A stretch of DNA of 64,000 nucleotides from Embleya sp045207785 (GTDB lineage: Bacteria > Actinomycetota > Actinomycetes > Streptomycetales > Streptomycetaceae): positions 261,217 to 325,216 of the forward strand of contig NZ_CP108778.1 of the NCBI RefSeq assembly GCF_045207785.1, in the 5' to 3' direction. The notes beneath the pieces are model-generated. The model was not told the DNA's origin, made no database searches, and was given only the letters and a program-made list of their open reading frames with translations. Each line of letters opens with the position of its first letter. Position 1 is the first letter of the stretch. The translations under genes and the position numbers were made by a program. Below, piece after piece: positions 8,461-16,480 of the stretch.

Positions 8461-9052
8461 GCGGGTTCTCCGCGCGTGGTTGGCCGGGCTGCGCGTGGCG
8501 GCGTTGGATGCCGTGGACCGGCGGCCGTTGTCGGGGTCGGTGCCGGAGTCTCGTCGTGTCGGCGGTGCCTGCGGCGTGTCCGCATCACGGCGTGACGGAA
8601 GGCTCCGGCAATGCCGAATCCGCGTCCGGTGTGGGCGGGTTGGACGACCCGCCTTGCCAGTTCGGGTGGAGGCCTATTCGGGGGTGCGATGCGGGATGGG
8701 GCGAGCGGTAGCCGGCGTGACATGACGGGTTCGCGCCGCGTGTCGAGGCTGTCCCATCGGGTGCGCGGGGGGTGCGCGGAGGTTGCATACAGGGGCCTTG
8801 AGCTGCATGTATGCAACCTCGTCGGCGGTGTGATCGCGGTTTGTGATGGGTGCCGTCGAGGCGTCGGAGGCGGAGAGGCGTCGACCCGACCGGCGGTGTG
8901 GGGTGGCGCGTTCGGCGGCGCCGTCGTCGCGGAGCCGCCACGTGTTCGAGGTGCCGACGCACTCGGGCACAGACCCGGCTCGTCATGTCGCGCCCGGGCG
9001 ACATGGGCGTGGGTTGAGGTGCGCGCTGCGGTGGCCAGCTGTCGTCTTGTCG
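8461..9052. other. Non-coding or decayed stretch upstream of the methyltransferase operon
   Basis: No frame here shows steady coding bias. A 131-residue minus-strand frame (8421-8816) begins inside the palindromic operator and is rich in Arg and Pro like a shadow frame. The stretch probably holds the promoter of the minus-strand modification operon within the 8759-8818 operator, and on its right the eroded 3' part of a ParB-like gene. Confidence 0.4.
8759..8818. promoter_or_regulatory. Operator: 11-bp phased repeats plus 10-bp palindrome
   Basis: Two 11-bp units GGGTGCGCGGG/A (8759-8769, 8770-8780) run in phase into GGTTGCATAC (8781-8790), which is perfectly repeated inverted as GTATGCAACC (8809-8818) across an 18-nt spacer. 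The core CATACAGGGG...TGCATGTATGCA recurs at 9619-9655. The one-helical-turn spacing suggests protein binding on one DNA face. Likely target genes are the minus-strand methyltransferase operon and/or rightward transcripts. Confidence 0.6.
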
Positions 9053-9169
9053 CTCAATGCCGTCTTCGTCGATGGGCCAGACCACCACGGGTTGGGTGTA
9101 GCCGTCGGCGGTGATCGATGTGGTGAGGAGTTTCATTTCGGGCGGGGCCACGACGTTCGGGTTGTCTCC
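9053..9169 (-). pseudogene. ParB/IbrB-like nuclease domain remnant
   Basis: In one minus-strand frame the segment DNPNVVAPPEMKLL then TTSITADGYTQPVVVWPIDEDG closely follows the N-terminal strand-helix-strand signature of ParB/IbrB proteins (NPN-x-VAPPEM-x-LL, then SI-x-x-DGYTQP). The following HR-type catalytic motif is not found in frame and the sequence degenerates after it. The upstream gene enters this segment in a different frame, so an indel probably joins the two. IbrB proteins usually accompany IbrA PAPS-like proteins, and one is present at 3873-4892. Confidence 0.5.
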
Positions 9170-9540
9170 GCTCCGGAGCGCACCGTCACCCGCGCCACCA
9201 CGCCCTTGCGGGCGGGAACCGCAGTGCGGCATCGGCCGCACCTGCCGTCCCGCATGTTCGGCAGCGACTCCAGGGGACGAGGCTTCTCGAGCGCTTCCGG
9301 GTCCAGCCGGCGAGCCACGTAGTCGACGACCCGCTTGCCCATCCGGTGGCGTAACTCCCACTCCTTCACGTCGTCCAGGCCGCCGGGCTCGGCGCGCAGC
9401 ACCCGGACTCGGTAGCGGTCAGGGAACCGGTCGCACGCGACCACCAGGGCGCCGGTCCGCATCTCGTAAGCCGCGCCCGCCGCAAGGCTCGTTCCGCGCA
9501 GCGCGAACGCACCGCCGGACAGGCCCGTGTCGCGGTCCAC
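9133..9540 (-). CDS. Hypothetical protein with CxxC motif, possibly the front part of a broken ParB-like gene
   Basis: This 135-residue frame has high G/C at third positions throughout (for example the codons for DDVKEWELRHRMGKRVVDYV), which supports real coding. It ends in DGRCGRCRTAVPARKG, a possible zinc ribbon, then VRSGAETTRTSW. The GTG start at 9540 has no clear ribosome site; a longer frame reaching ATG 9654 would read through the operator repeats and is less likely. Its last ~12 codons overlap the ParB/IbrB-like segment in another frame, so the original product may have been one longer protein. Function is not recognised. Confidence 0.45.
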   Translation of the reverse strand: MDRDTGLSGGAFALRGTSLAAGAAYEMRTGALVVACDRFPDRYRVRVLRAEPGGLDDVKEWELRHRMGKRVVDYVARRLDPEALEKPRPLESLPNMRDGRCGRCRTAVPARKGVVARVTVRSGAETTRTSWPRPK

Positions 9541-9583
9541 GCGGTGCGGGTCGATCCGCTCTATCGCCCGTCGCCTCGATTCC

Positions 9584-9655
9584 GAGGGTGCACGGAGGTG
9601 GCACGAAGGTGGCACGGAGGTGGCATACAGGGGAGATGACCTGCATGTATGCATC
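9584..9655. promoter_or_regulatory. Operator: four 11-bp phased repeats plus palindrome
   Basis: Four units of 11 bp follow each other without gap: GAGGGTGCACG, GAGGTGGCACG, AAGGTGGCACG, GAGGTGGCATA (9584-9627). The last runs into a CATACAGGGG...TGCATGTATGCA dyad nearly identical in layout to that at 8781-8818. The array lies upstream of the minus-strand gene starting at 9540 and within the spacer before the exonuclease gene. It is probably an autoregulated operator. Confidence 0.65.
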
Positions 9656-9659
9656 CCCC

Positions 9660-10073
9660 TACCGAAGCGCGGCAGTGAGCTTCAGGGCGTCGTCTGCATC
9701 CACGCAGACCGACCAGCGAGGAACTCCTTGAACTCGAAGACGGCGGGTGCGTGACGACACCTCAACCGGATACCGCACGATCCGAAGCCTCGCCACGTCG
9801 GGTGGCGTGATGGGCGACGGTCGATTCGAAGGTGTGACGCGGCGCAATACGCCAGACGCCAACCTGAACGATGGCGGGTCAGAGTGGGTTCGTGAGGACG
9901 TGTCGGGTCGCTCCGCGAGCACCCGACACGGCGGTCCCGACATGGATTTCGGGAAAGTGGTCCGTGTCGGTGGCCGGTGGTGCACGTTGGCCATCGTGGC
10001 GGGGTGACGCCCGCGGAGCGGGGTGCGTGTCGGTGGCCGCTGGCAGCCTCGTTCGCATACCCGTGGAGGCGAC
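9660..10073. other. Intergenic stretch before the exonuclease gene
   Basis: No convincing gene is seen. A minus-strand frame ending at 9659 has a plausible-looking tail (VARLRIVRYPVEVSSRTRR), but only about two thirds of its third positions are G/C and it lacks a good start. The right end carries the GGAGG ribosome site of the exonuclease gene. Confidence 0.4.
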
Positions 10074-11258
10074 GTGCACGACAACGAGACGACGCGGACA
10101 ACCACCTCGTCCGAGGCGAGCCGGTCCGGGGTACCCAGGGCACGCTCCGCCATCCGGACCCCGGAACCCGAAAGCGGCCGAACCCTCGGCGACTCCGCCA
10201 TCGCACGAGACACCGAGAACGCCCGCGCCGGCCTGATCGCCGGACCCGGCTCCGCCTCACGTACGCTCGGTCCGAAACTCGCCGCCGGATACCTCAAGGT
10301 CCGTTCACGCGACCTCGATTGTCTGGTCGAGGCCGGGCTGCTGAGTGCGACGAACGAACGCGATGGCGGCACCCCGGCGTTCGCCGTCGAGGACCTGGAC
10401 CGCGTCGCGGCGATGACCGACCTGAACTGGCACTCGGTCAGGGGCCTCGCCCGCAGCAGCCCCTCACCCTGGCGAACCCTGGCCGGCCCCGTGGGGGAGC
10501 GGACGAACATGGTCCGCGCCCTGGTGACCCGATTGCGCGCGGACGGTGTCGACGCCTGGGCGCGCCACAGCCACAAGGCCGACTGCTGGACCGTCGACTG
10601 GACGCCCACCGAGCACGGCCCGCACCGGGCCGACGTGATCACGTTGCTGTCGGAGCGGCTGGTGCGCGCGGTCCTCGCCCACCGCCTGGTCGTCCTGGGC
10701 CCCATCGGACAAACGATGCACTGGGCACAGGAGATGCTCCGGCCCGGTCGCGCCATCGTGGTCGATACCGAGACCACGGGACTGCACTCCTCTGCCCGCA
10801 TCGTGGAGATCGCCGTGCTGGACGCCTCCTCCGGCGCCCCGTTGCTGAACACCCTCGTGGACCCCCAGACCCCGATTCCCCGCGCCGCGTCCCGCGTGCA
10901 CGGCATCACGGACGCCATGGTGGCCGGCGCCCCCACCTGGGACCGGGTCCTGCCACGCCTGCTGGAACTCGCGCAAACACGTACGACGTTGGCGTACAAC
11001 GAAGAATTCGATCGTCGGATGATCGGACAACACAGCAGGGCCTCGGGCCTGAATCCCGGGCACCTGCGGTGGCCGGAGTCCTGGGGATGTCTGATGAAGC
11101 GCCGCACGGTCTGGATGGGCACCACGTCGTGGCTCGCCCTTGGGGGCGATCACCGGGCCCTGGGTGATGCGACCGCCGCGTCGAAGCTGCTGCGTCGGCT
11201 GACCCAACGCCCCACATGGACGCACGAGTTCGACGACCCCGACGCTCCAGCGATCTAA
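10074..11258 (+). CDS. 3'-5' exonuclease, DnaQ-like (DEDDh)
   Basis: A 394-residue protein. The C-terminal half holds all exonuclease motifs: Exo I VVDTETTGLH (about 228-237), RVHGITDAMV (about 273), Exo II AYNEEFDRRM (about 307-316) and Exo III HRALGDA (about 359-365) with the DEDDh histidine. Residues ~60-130 (YLKVRSRDLDCLVEAGLL, FAVEDLDRVAA) look like a winged-HTH or MerR-type module, so the protein may join DNA binding to 3'-5' exonuclease action. The GTG start is chosen for GGAGG four bases upstream. It lies between two 11-bp repeat arrays and just before the T4SS genes; a role in processing transferred DNA is possible. Confidence 0.82.
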   Translation: MHDNETTRTTTSSEASRSGVPRARSAIRTPEPESGRTLGDSAIARDTENARAGLIAGPGSASRTLGPKLAAGYLKVRSRDLDCLVEAGLLSATNERDGGTPAFAVEDLDRVAAMTDLNWHSVRGLARSSPSPWRTLAGPVGERTNMVRALVTRLRADGVDAWARHSHKADCWTVDWTPTEHGPHRADVITLLSERLVRAVLAHRLVVLGPIGQTMHWAQEMLRPGRAIVVDTETTGLHSSARIVEIAVLDASSGAPLLNTLVDPQTPIPRAASRVHGITDAMVAGAPTWDRVLPRLLELAQTRTTLAYNEEFDRRMIGQHSRASGLNPGHLRWPESWGCLMKRRTVWMGTTSWLALGGDHRALGDATAASKLLRRLTQRPTWTHEFDDPDAPAI

Positions 11259-11333
11259 GGCCGATTCCCGCCCGGACGTGCTCCCGACACGGCGAACCCC
11301 ACCCCACCTCGGGTGAGGCGCAGGTCGACCCGC

Positions 11334-11356
11334 GTGTATGCACCTTCGATGCACCT
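11334..11356 (-). promoter_or_regulatory. 11-bp phased operator repeats, reverse orientation
   Basis: Read on the minus strand, two exact 11-bp units CGAAGGTGCAT follow each other and run into ACAC. The same unit type builds the arrays at 9584 and 11539. A GTGCATACC half-site near 11415 may belong to the same system. These lie in the 373-bp gap between the exonuclease and sigma-like genes, which otherwise holds no gene. Confidence 0.5.
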
Positions 11357-11538
11357 TCGACACGCCCCGTGCCACCAGGTCTTCACTCCACCCTCGCGGT
11401 CCGCCGCTACGCCGGGCCGTGCATACCGGGCCCACGAGGGGCCGCCCGGCGCAACCGCGACGTGCCGGTAGCCCGGACTCGGAGGCACGCGCAGAGACGA
11501 TGCCCATGCACCCCGCGTGCACCCGCCCGATATGCGCC

Positions 11539-11582
11539 GAGGGTGCACGAAGGCGGCACGCAGGTGGCACGAAGGTTGCACG
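11539..11582 (+). promoter_or_regulatory. Operator: four 11-bp phased repeats before the sigma-like gene
   Basis: Units GAGGGTGCACG, AAGGCGGCACG, CAGGTGGCACG and AAGGTTGCACG are contiguous and match the array at 9584-9627 unit for unit. The array ends 50 bp before the sigma-like gene, so it is placed to control that gene and the T4SS operon beyond it. Confidence 0.65.
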
Positions 11583-11631
11583 GCCTCCTGAACGAATGTC
11601 GGCATCGCAGCCGACTCGTGGGGAGATTCCC

Positions 11632-12420
11632 GTGCAGCCGTTCTCCGCCATCGCCACCCGTGTGCTGTCCGGCCACCCGGCCCGGACGCCTTCCCCGTTC
11701 CAACTCCTCGAGCGCACGTTCCGCGAACTGTGCCGCGGGCCACGCCCGCTGGCACTGCCGTCCCGCCTCGTCCACCCCGCCATCCCCACCACCGAACGCT
11801 CGCGCAGCATCCCCCTGGACCACGTCCGCGCCGCACTGCGCGCCGCCGGCCCGAACTCCCAGCTGGCCCACCGGGTGTGGCCGGAGATCCTGCGCCGCGC
11901 CCAGGCCCCCCGCGGCCACGCGTGGCTGGTGGCAGCCGCCGCCCTCGCGGTGCCGAGCCTGCGCCGGGTGAAGGCGCGCCGCCGCTGGGGCGGTCTGGTC
12001 GAACTCGCCGACCTCGAGCAGGAGATGCTCTGGGGATTCGTCCGGGAACTGCGGCTGGTCGACCCGAGCGACCCCGCCGCGTTCCACTGCATGCGCCGCG
12101 CCGCCGACCTCGCCGCCTACCACCTCCTGCGCCAGGCCAAGCAACACCGGCGCAACATCGTCCCGGTCGACCCCGCGACCCTCGCCCGTATCGAGGAAGC
12201 CTCCACCCCCACGTCGTGGGACACCGGCCTTCTGGAGCGGGCGATCGCCGCGCGCGTGATCAACGACGCCGACGCCGAACTCATCGCCACCAGCCGCATC
12301 GACAAGATCCCCGTCCCCAGGATCGTCGACGGTCCCCAGTCCCGGATCCGCGCCGCCTACCGGCGGCGTTCCGCCGCGGAGCAGCGCCTGGCGCAGGCGA
12401 TCCGGGCGGACCTCATCTGA
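11632..12420 (+). CDS. Sigma-70-like regulatory protein
   Basis: A 262-residue protein. The central part ELADLEQEMLWGFVREL (about 133-149) with AFHCMRRAADLAAYHLLRQ resembles a sigma region 2 arrangement. The C-terminal part (LLERAIAARVINDADAELI, then VPRIVDGPQSRIRAAYRRR) resembles a divergent region 4 recognition helix. The match is to sigma-like regulators of actinobacterial conjugative elements rather than to housekeeping sigma factors. The GTG start has GGGGAG 8 nt upstream; an ATG 12 codons earlier lacks a ribosome site. Its place between a repeat array and the T4SS operon suggests it controls that operon. Confidence 0.55.
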   Translation: MQPFSAIATRVLSGHPARTPSPFQLLERTFRELCRGPRPLALPSRLVHPAIPTTERSRSIPLDHVRAALRAAGPNSQLAHRVWPEILRRAQAPRGHAWLVAAAALAVPSLRRVKARRRWGGLVELADLEQEMLWGFVRELRLVDPSDPAAFHCMRRAADLAAYHLLRQAKQHRRNIVPVDPATLARIEEASTPTSWDTGLLERAIAARVINDADAELIATSRIDKIPVPRIVDGPQSRIRAAYRRRSAAEQRLAQAIRADLI

Positions 12421-12642
12421 ATCCGCGTCACCTGTGTCCCTGGGGGACCGCGACGACTCCATCAACACCAGGAGGTTGTCGCATCGGTGGCGTGGTCGCC
12501 GTGAGCAACCGCATTCGCGCGTCCGACCCGCAGTCCTCGAAACCACGGGGGCAACGGTCCGTGCCTCATCGAGCACCCCCTCCGTACGACCCGCCTGCGC
12601 GCCTACATACGGGGCCCGGGCCGAATCCTTCCGGAGGAAACA

Positions 12643-13173
12643 ATGAACCGCCCGTCCTTTCGTGTTGTTGCGCTGCCGTCCGGCCTACTGTCGCCCGTCG
12701 CGCGTGTGGCCCGCCGGCGTGAGCCGGGGCGCCACCGCAGGCCTTCCTTCTGGCACCCCTTCGCCACCCGCGAGTTCGCGGCGGTCCTGCTGTTCATCGC
12801 CGCGTTGTTGGTGCTGTTCGGGCCGGAGTCGGCGTTCGCGGCGAACAACATTCCGACGGTCATCAACAACACGCGCAACTGGCTCATGGGCATTCTCACC
12901 GCCCTCGCCATCCTGTTCCTGACCGTCGGCGGTGTGCGGTACCTGATGGCCGGTGGCGATCCCGGTGAGGTCGAGAAGGCCAAGGGCGCGTTCAAAGCCG
13001 CCGCCATCGGTTTCTGCCTGGCGGTCCTGGCACCCGTGATCCTCGCCATCCTGCAGTCGATCGTCGGCGGCCCCGGGCCCACCACCGGTCCCGAGGCACC
13101 GCAACCCGCCTCCACGCCCGCGCCCGGCAACCCGGTCGCGATGGGCCTCCCGCTCCCCGTCCTCGCGCGATGA
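12643..13173 (+). CDS. VirB2/TrbC-like pilin-family membrane protein
   Basis: A 176-residue protein. The N-terminus is basic, a signal-like segment FAAVLLFIAALLVLFGPESAFA (about 46-67) follows, then NTRNWLMGILTALAILFLTV with GGVRYLMAGGDP and a second membrane helix (AIGFCLAVLAPVILAILQSI). This two-helix plan, with GGDP between the helices, is that of the TrbC/VirB2 pilin-like proteins of Gram-positive T4SS. The C-terminus is Pro-rich. GGAGGAAA precedes the ATG. The stop overlaps the next start (ATGA). It probably forms part of the membrane channel rather than a long pilus. Confidence 0.75.
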   Translation: MNRPSFRVVALPSGLLSPVARVARRREPGRHRRPSFWHPFATREFAAVLLFIAALLVLFGPESAFAANNIPTVINNTRNWLMGILTALAILFLTVGGVRYLMAGGDPGEVEKAKGAFKAAAIGFCLAVLAPVILAILQSIVGGPGPTTGPEAPQPASTPAPGNPVAMGLPLPVLAR

Positions 13174-15431
13174 CCGCCGGCGGACAGCGCACGCTCGCGC
13201 GGCCGGGAGCCGCAGGACGTGCCGGGCCCCTCCGCTGGGCCGGGCTCCTGACCCTCGCCGCGATGCTCCTCGTCGTGGGCGCGGCCCTCCTGGCCGCGGC
13301 GAACCCCGCGTCCGCCGCACCGACGTCGACACGACCGGCCGTCGCGGCCCCGCCCCGAGAGCCGATCCCCACCCCGCCGCCCACGACCCCCGCGGCACCC
13401 TCGACGACTCCACCACCCTCGACCCCGACCGGCACCCCTCCGGGCGTGCCCTCGAGCTCCTCGGCTCCCTCGACACCCGGGGCCACGCCCGCGCCGTCGA
13501 ACGCGCCCGGCACCGGAACACCGCCCGGCGGGCCGCCGGGCATCGATCCGCTCACGCCCGCGCAGTGGTGGGATCCCCGCGACTGGGGCGGTGTCGGCGG
13601 GAACCCCCTCAACGTCCCCAAGATGCTGTGGGACGCGATCGGCGGCCTGCTCGGCGGTCTGGTCGGACAGGCCGCGCAACCACTCCTGACCCTGCTGGGC
13701 AAGACCCTGCTGCACACGCCCGACGTCGCCAACAACGGCCCCATCGGCGAACTGTGGACCAAGAACCTCGCGTTGGCGGCGTCCCTGTACGGACTGCTGA
13801 TCCTCGGCGGCGGCGTGCTGGTAATGACACACGAGACGGTGCAGACCAAATACGCCGCCAAGGACCTCGCCCCACGCATGTTCCTGGGATTGGTCGCGGC
13901 CGCCACCTCCATGGAGGTGATGAGCCGGATGATCGCGCTGTCCAACGCCCTCGCGGTGGCGATCCTCGGCCAGGGCGTCGACGGCGCGGGCCTGGCCCAG
14001 CAGTTGATCGCGCCGTTGTTCAATCCCTCGGCCGCGCTCTACCTGATCGTCATGGCCCTGGTCGCGCTGGTGCTCCTGGTCGGCCTGCTGTTGGGGTTCG
14101 TCATCCGGGTCGCGTTGGTGATGCTCCTGGCCGCGGTAGCGCCCCTGGCGCTGGCGGGACACGCGACGCCGTTCACCGAGGGCATGGCGCGCGTGTGGTG
14201 GAGAGCGTTCATCGGCACCCTGATCATGCAGTTCGCCCAATCCGTCACGTTGATCGTCGGATTGCGCGCGATGTACGCCAAAGGCAACACCGTGTTCGGG
14301 GTGCCCACTGCGGACGGCCTGAGCGCCATGCTCACCGGGATCGCCCTGTTCTGGATCCTCCTGAAGATCCCCGGCTGGGTCGGGAAGACCGTGTTCTCGG
14401 GGACCCCGATCACGGGCCCGCGCCCGGGCTCGGGACTGATCGGACGCGTCATCAAGACCGTTGCCTCCGCGTACGTCCTGGGCAAACTCGCGCCCTCCCT
14501 CAGCCGCGGCCGCGGCCGGTTGGGCAGCCGACTGGGCGGCCGGTTGGGTCGGCGCCTGGCCCGGGGCGGCGGCGGGGGAGGCAACGGCCCCGGCGGAGGC
14601 GGGCCCCGCAGGCGCCCCGGCCGCGGACCCGGCCCACGCCCCGGCGGCCGAGGGGGCCGCCCGGGCGGCGGTCGAGGCGGCGGCGGGCAACCAGGCCCCG
14701 GCAATCCGCCGAACCGCGGCGGCCCTGCCGCGCAGGGCCCATCCCCGTACTGGCCCTGGGGAGTCCAGGGCCAAGGCCAACACGGTCAACAGCCGGCCCC
14801 CGGCGGCAACCCCGGCACGCGACAGGCCAACCCCGGCCCCCGGGCGCCCGGCACCGGCCACCCGCCCGCCCGGGCAACCCCGCACGTCGCCCCGGCCGAA
14901 ATCCCTCCGCCCCGACGCCTCCCGGCGGGGCCGTGCCCGGACAGCCGTCCACCGGCCGACGCACTCCGCCCCGACCCTCCACATTGCCGACCGGAGCCCG
15001 GCCCCCACGCCCGAGCACCCCGCCCACGAGCGGTCGGCCTCCCCGGCCGAACACACCCCCTCCGGGCACACCGCGCACCGGCGGCACCAACCCCGCCGCG
15101 AACACCCCGGCCACGCCCCGCGCACGTCCCGTCAAGCGCACACCACCACCACGTCCCCGAACCGACCCGGTATCCCCGACTCCCCACCGCACCCCATCGC
15201 CGCGCACGCCCCCGCCTCCCAGCCGCACCCCGGCTCCCCAAGCCCCCCGCGGCCCCAGGCCCGGCATCGACTACCTCGTCGAAGAGCCCGTCGGGGGCTG
15301 GGGCCCGGCCGGCCCTCCGGGACCACTGGTCCACGGCACGTCGCCGCCGCCCCGTCGTTCGTCGCCTGCCACCCGACTGCCGCTCGAGGACCCCAATCCG
15401 TGACAACCACCCACCGGGAGCCGACCCGTGA
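13170..15431 (+). CDS. VirB6/TrbL-like polytopic channel protein, probable frameshift in the tail
   Basis: The continuous frame is 753 residues: a signal-like helix, a Pro/Thr linker (50-125), then about six membrane segments (for example ALAASLYGLLILGGGVLVM, LIVMALVALVLLVGLLLGF, LMQ...SVTLIVGL) to residue ~430, and a long Gly/Arg/Pro tail. This is the VirB6/TrbL plan for the inner-membrane channel of T4SS. From about 14880 the frame becomes Arg/His-rich, while another frame continues a Pro/Thr/Ser/Asn tail and ends GIDYLVEEPVGGW at 15403. A one-base indel in the GC-rich linker is therefore likely. As read, the stop overlaps a GTG of the next gene. Confidence 0.7.
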   Translation: MTAGGQRTLARPGAAGRAGPLRWAGLLTLAAMLLVVGAALLAAANPASAAPTSTRPAVAAPPREPIPTPPPTTPAAPSTTPPPSTPTGTPPGVPSSSSAPSTPGATPAPSNAPGTGTPPGGPPGIDPLTPAQWWDPRDWGGVGGNPLNVPKMLWDAIGGLLGGLVGQAAQPLLTLLGKTLLHTPDVANNGPIGELWTKNLALAASLYGLLILGGGVLVMTHETVQTKYAAKDLAPRMFLGLVAAATSMEVMSRMIALSNALAVAILGQGVDGAGLAQQLIAPLFNPSAALYLIVMALVALVLLVGLLLGFVIRVALVMLLAAVAPLALAGHATPFTEGMARVWWRAFIGTLIMQFAQSVTLIVGLRAMYAKGNTVFGVPTADGLSAMLTGIALFWILLKIPGWVGKTVFSGTPITGPRPGSGLIGRVIKTVASAYVLGKLAPSLSRGRGRLGSRLGGRLGRRLARGGGGGGNGPGGGGPRRRPGRGPGPRPGGRGGRPGGGRGGGGQPGPGNPPNRGGPAAQGPSPYWPWGVQGQGQHGQQPAPGGNPGTRQANPGPRAPGTGHPPARATPHVAPAEIPPPRRLPAGPCPDSRPPADALRPDPPHCRPEPGPHARAPRPRAVGLPGRTHPLRAHRAPAAPTPPRTPRPRPAHVPSSAHHHHVPEPTRYPRLPTAPHRRARPRLPAAPRLPKPPAAPGPASTTSSKSPSGAGARPALRDHWSTARRRRPVVRRLPPDCRSRTPIRDNHPPGADP

Positions 15432-16480
15432 TGCGCACCGCACCGGACGACGACGAGTACGAGACCGTCCGCATCCCCTCCGACATCGAGCGAGAGGACA
15501 AACTCCTCGGGCCACTGACGGCCCGACAGATCGTCATCTTCGCCGCCGCGACAGCCCTACTTTGGGGCGGCTACCACCTCACCCGCGCCTGGCTCGCACC
15601 GCTGGTCTACATCGCGCTGACCGCGCCCACCGCACTGCTGTTGATCGTGGTCGTCCTGGGCCAACGCGACGGAGTGAGCCTGGACAAATGGCTCCGCGCC
15701 GGCCTGCGCCACCTCCGTGCGCCCAAGCGCCTGGCCCCGCCCCGCGACCCCGACGACCCACGCGACGACGCCCTCCCGGACTGGCTGCAACCCGACTGGG
15801 CGAAACAGGCCGCCCCGCAACCCGCGCCGCTGCGCATGCCGGTCCGCGACGTCGCCGACACCGGTGTCGTCGACCTCGGCGACGACGGCCACGCGCTGAT
15901 CGCCGCCTGCTCCACCGTCAACCTCGCCCTGCGCACAGGCGCCGAACAGCAGTCCCTCCTGGGCGGATTCGGACGGTTCCTGAATGCCCTCACCGGCCCC
16001 ACCCAGATCGTCGTGCGCGCCGAACGAATGGACATGGAGCCCTACCTGTACGGGATGCGCGAACGCGCACCGGGCCTGCCACACCCGGCACTGGAGGAAT
16101 CCGCCCTGGCCCACGCCGACTTCGTCGAGGACCTGGCCGCCGACCGAGACCTCCTGGTGCGCCAGGTCCTCCTCGTCCAACGCGAACCGGGTCGACCCAA
16201 CGGCCGGGCCGATCAACGCGTGATGGAGGCCGCTCGTGCCCTGGGCGCGGCCGGGGTCGCCGTCACCGGCCTGAGCGGGCCCCGCGCCCGCGAGGTGATC
16301 GCCTCCGCAGCGGACCCCGGCTACGAGTCGACCGCCGGACTGCACACCCCCTCCGGCACCGTCGTCGGCACGCACACGTACACCGAACCACCGATCACCT
16401 TCGACCCCACCGAGGACCTCGACGCGGGCCCGGTGCCCACACGCCGCCGGCGGCAGACGAACGGCCGGACGGATCGATGA
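15431..16480 (+). CDS. PrgI family protein (VirB3-like, SCO6880 type)
   Basis: A 349-residue protein. YETVRIPSDIEREDKLLGPLTARQ near residues 9-33 followed by two membrane helices (IVIFAAATALLWGG, APLVYIALTAPTALLLIVVV) is the PrgI signature; PrgI corresponds to VirB3 and partners VirB4. The soluble part carries MPVRDVADTGVVDLGDDGHAL and a domain resembling the N-terminal part of VirB4. ATG is preferred with GGGAG 10 nt upstream; GTG at 15428 is equally possible. The stop overlaps the acetyltransferase-like gene (ATGA). Confidence 0.75.
   Translation: MRTAPDDDEYETVRIPSDIEREDKLLGPLTARQIVIFAAATALLWGGYHLTRAWLAPLVYIALTAPTALLLIVVVLGQRDGVSLDKWLRAGLRHLRAPKRLAPPRDPDDPRDDALPDWLQPDWAKQAAPQPAPLRMPVRDVADTGVVDLGDDGHALIAACSTVNLALRTGAEQQSLLGGFGRFLNALTGPTQIVVRAERMDMEPYLYGMRERAPGLPHPALEESALAHADFVEDLAADRDLLVRQVLLVQREPGRPNGRADQRVMEAARALGAAGVAVTGLSGPRAREVIASAADPGYESTAGLHTPSGTVVGTHTYTEPPITFDPTEDLDAGPVPTRRRRQTNGRTDR

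Noticed and set aside
8421..8816. 131-residue minus frame beginning in the palindrome
   Set aside because: Weak third-position GC bias, Arg/Pro-rich, start inside the operator dyad.
9419..9646. 75-residue minus frame with AGGGGG upstream (MQVISPV...)
   Set aside because: It lies out of frame over the better-biased 9133-9540 frame and is Arg/Pro/Gly-rich.
9659..9990. Minus frame with a protein-like tail VARLRIVRYPVEV
   Set aside because: Only about two thirds G/C at third positions, no ribosome site, no recognisable family; kept as a weak possibility only.
12603..15125. 840-residue minus-strand open frame
   Set aside because: Antisense shadow of the VirB2- and VirB6-like genes, rich in Arg/Gly/Glu repeats with no motif.
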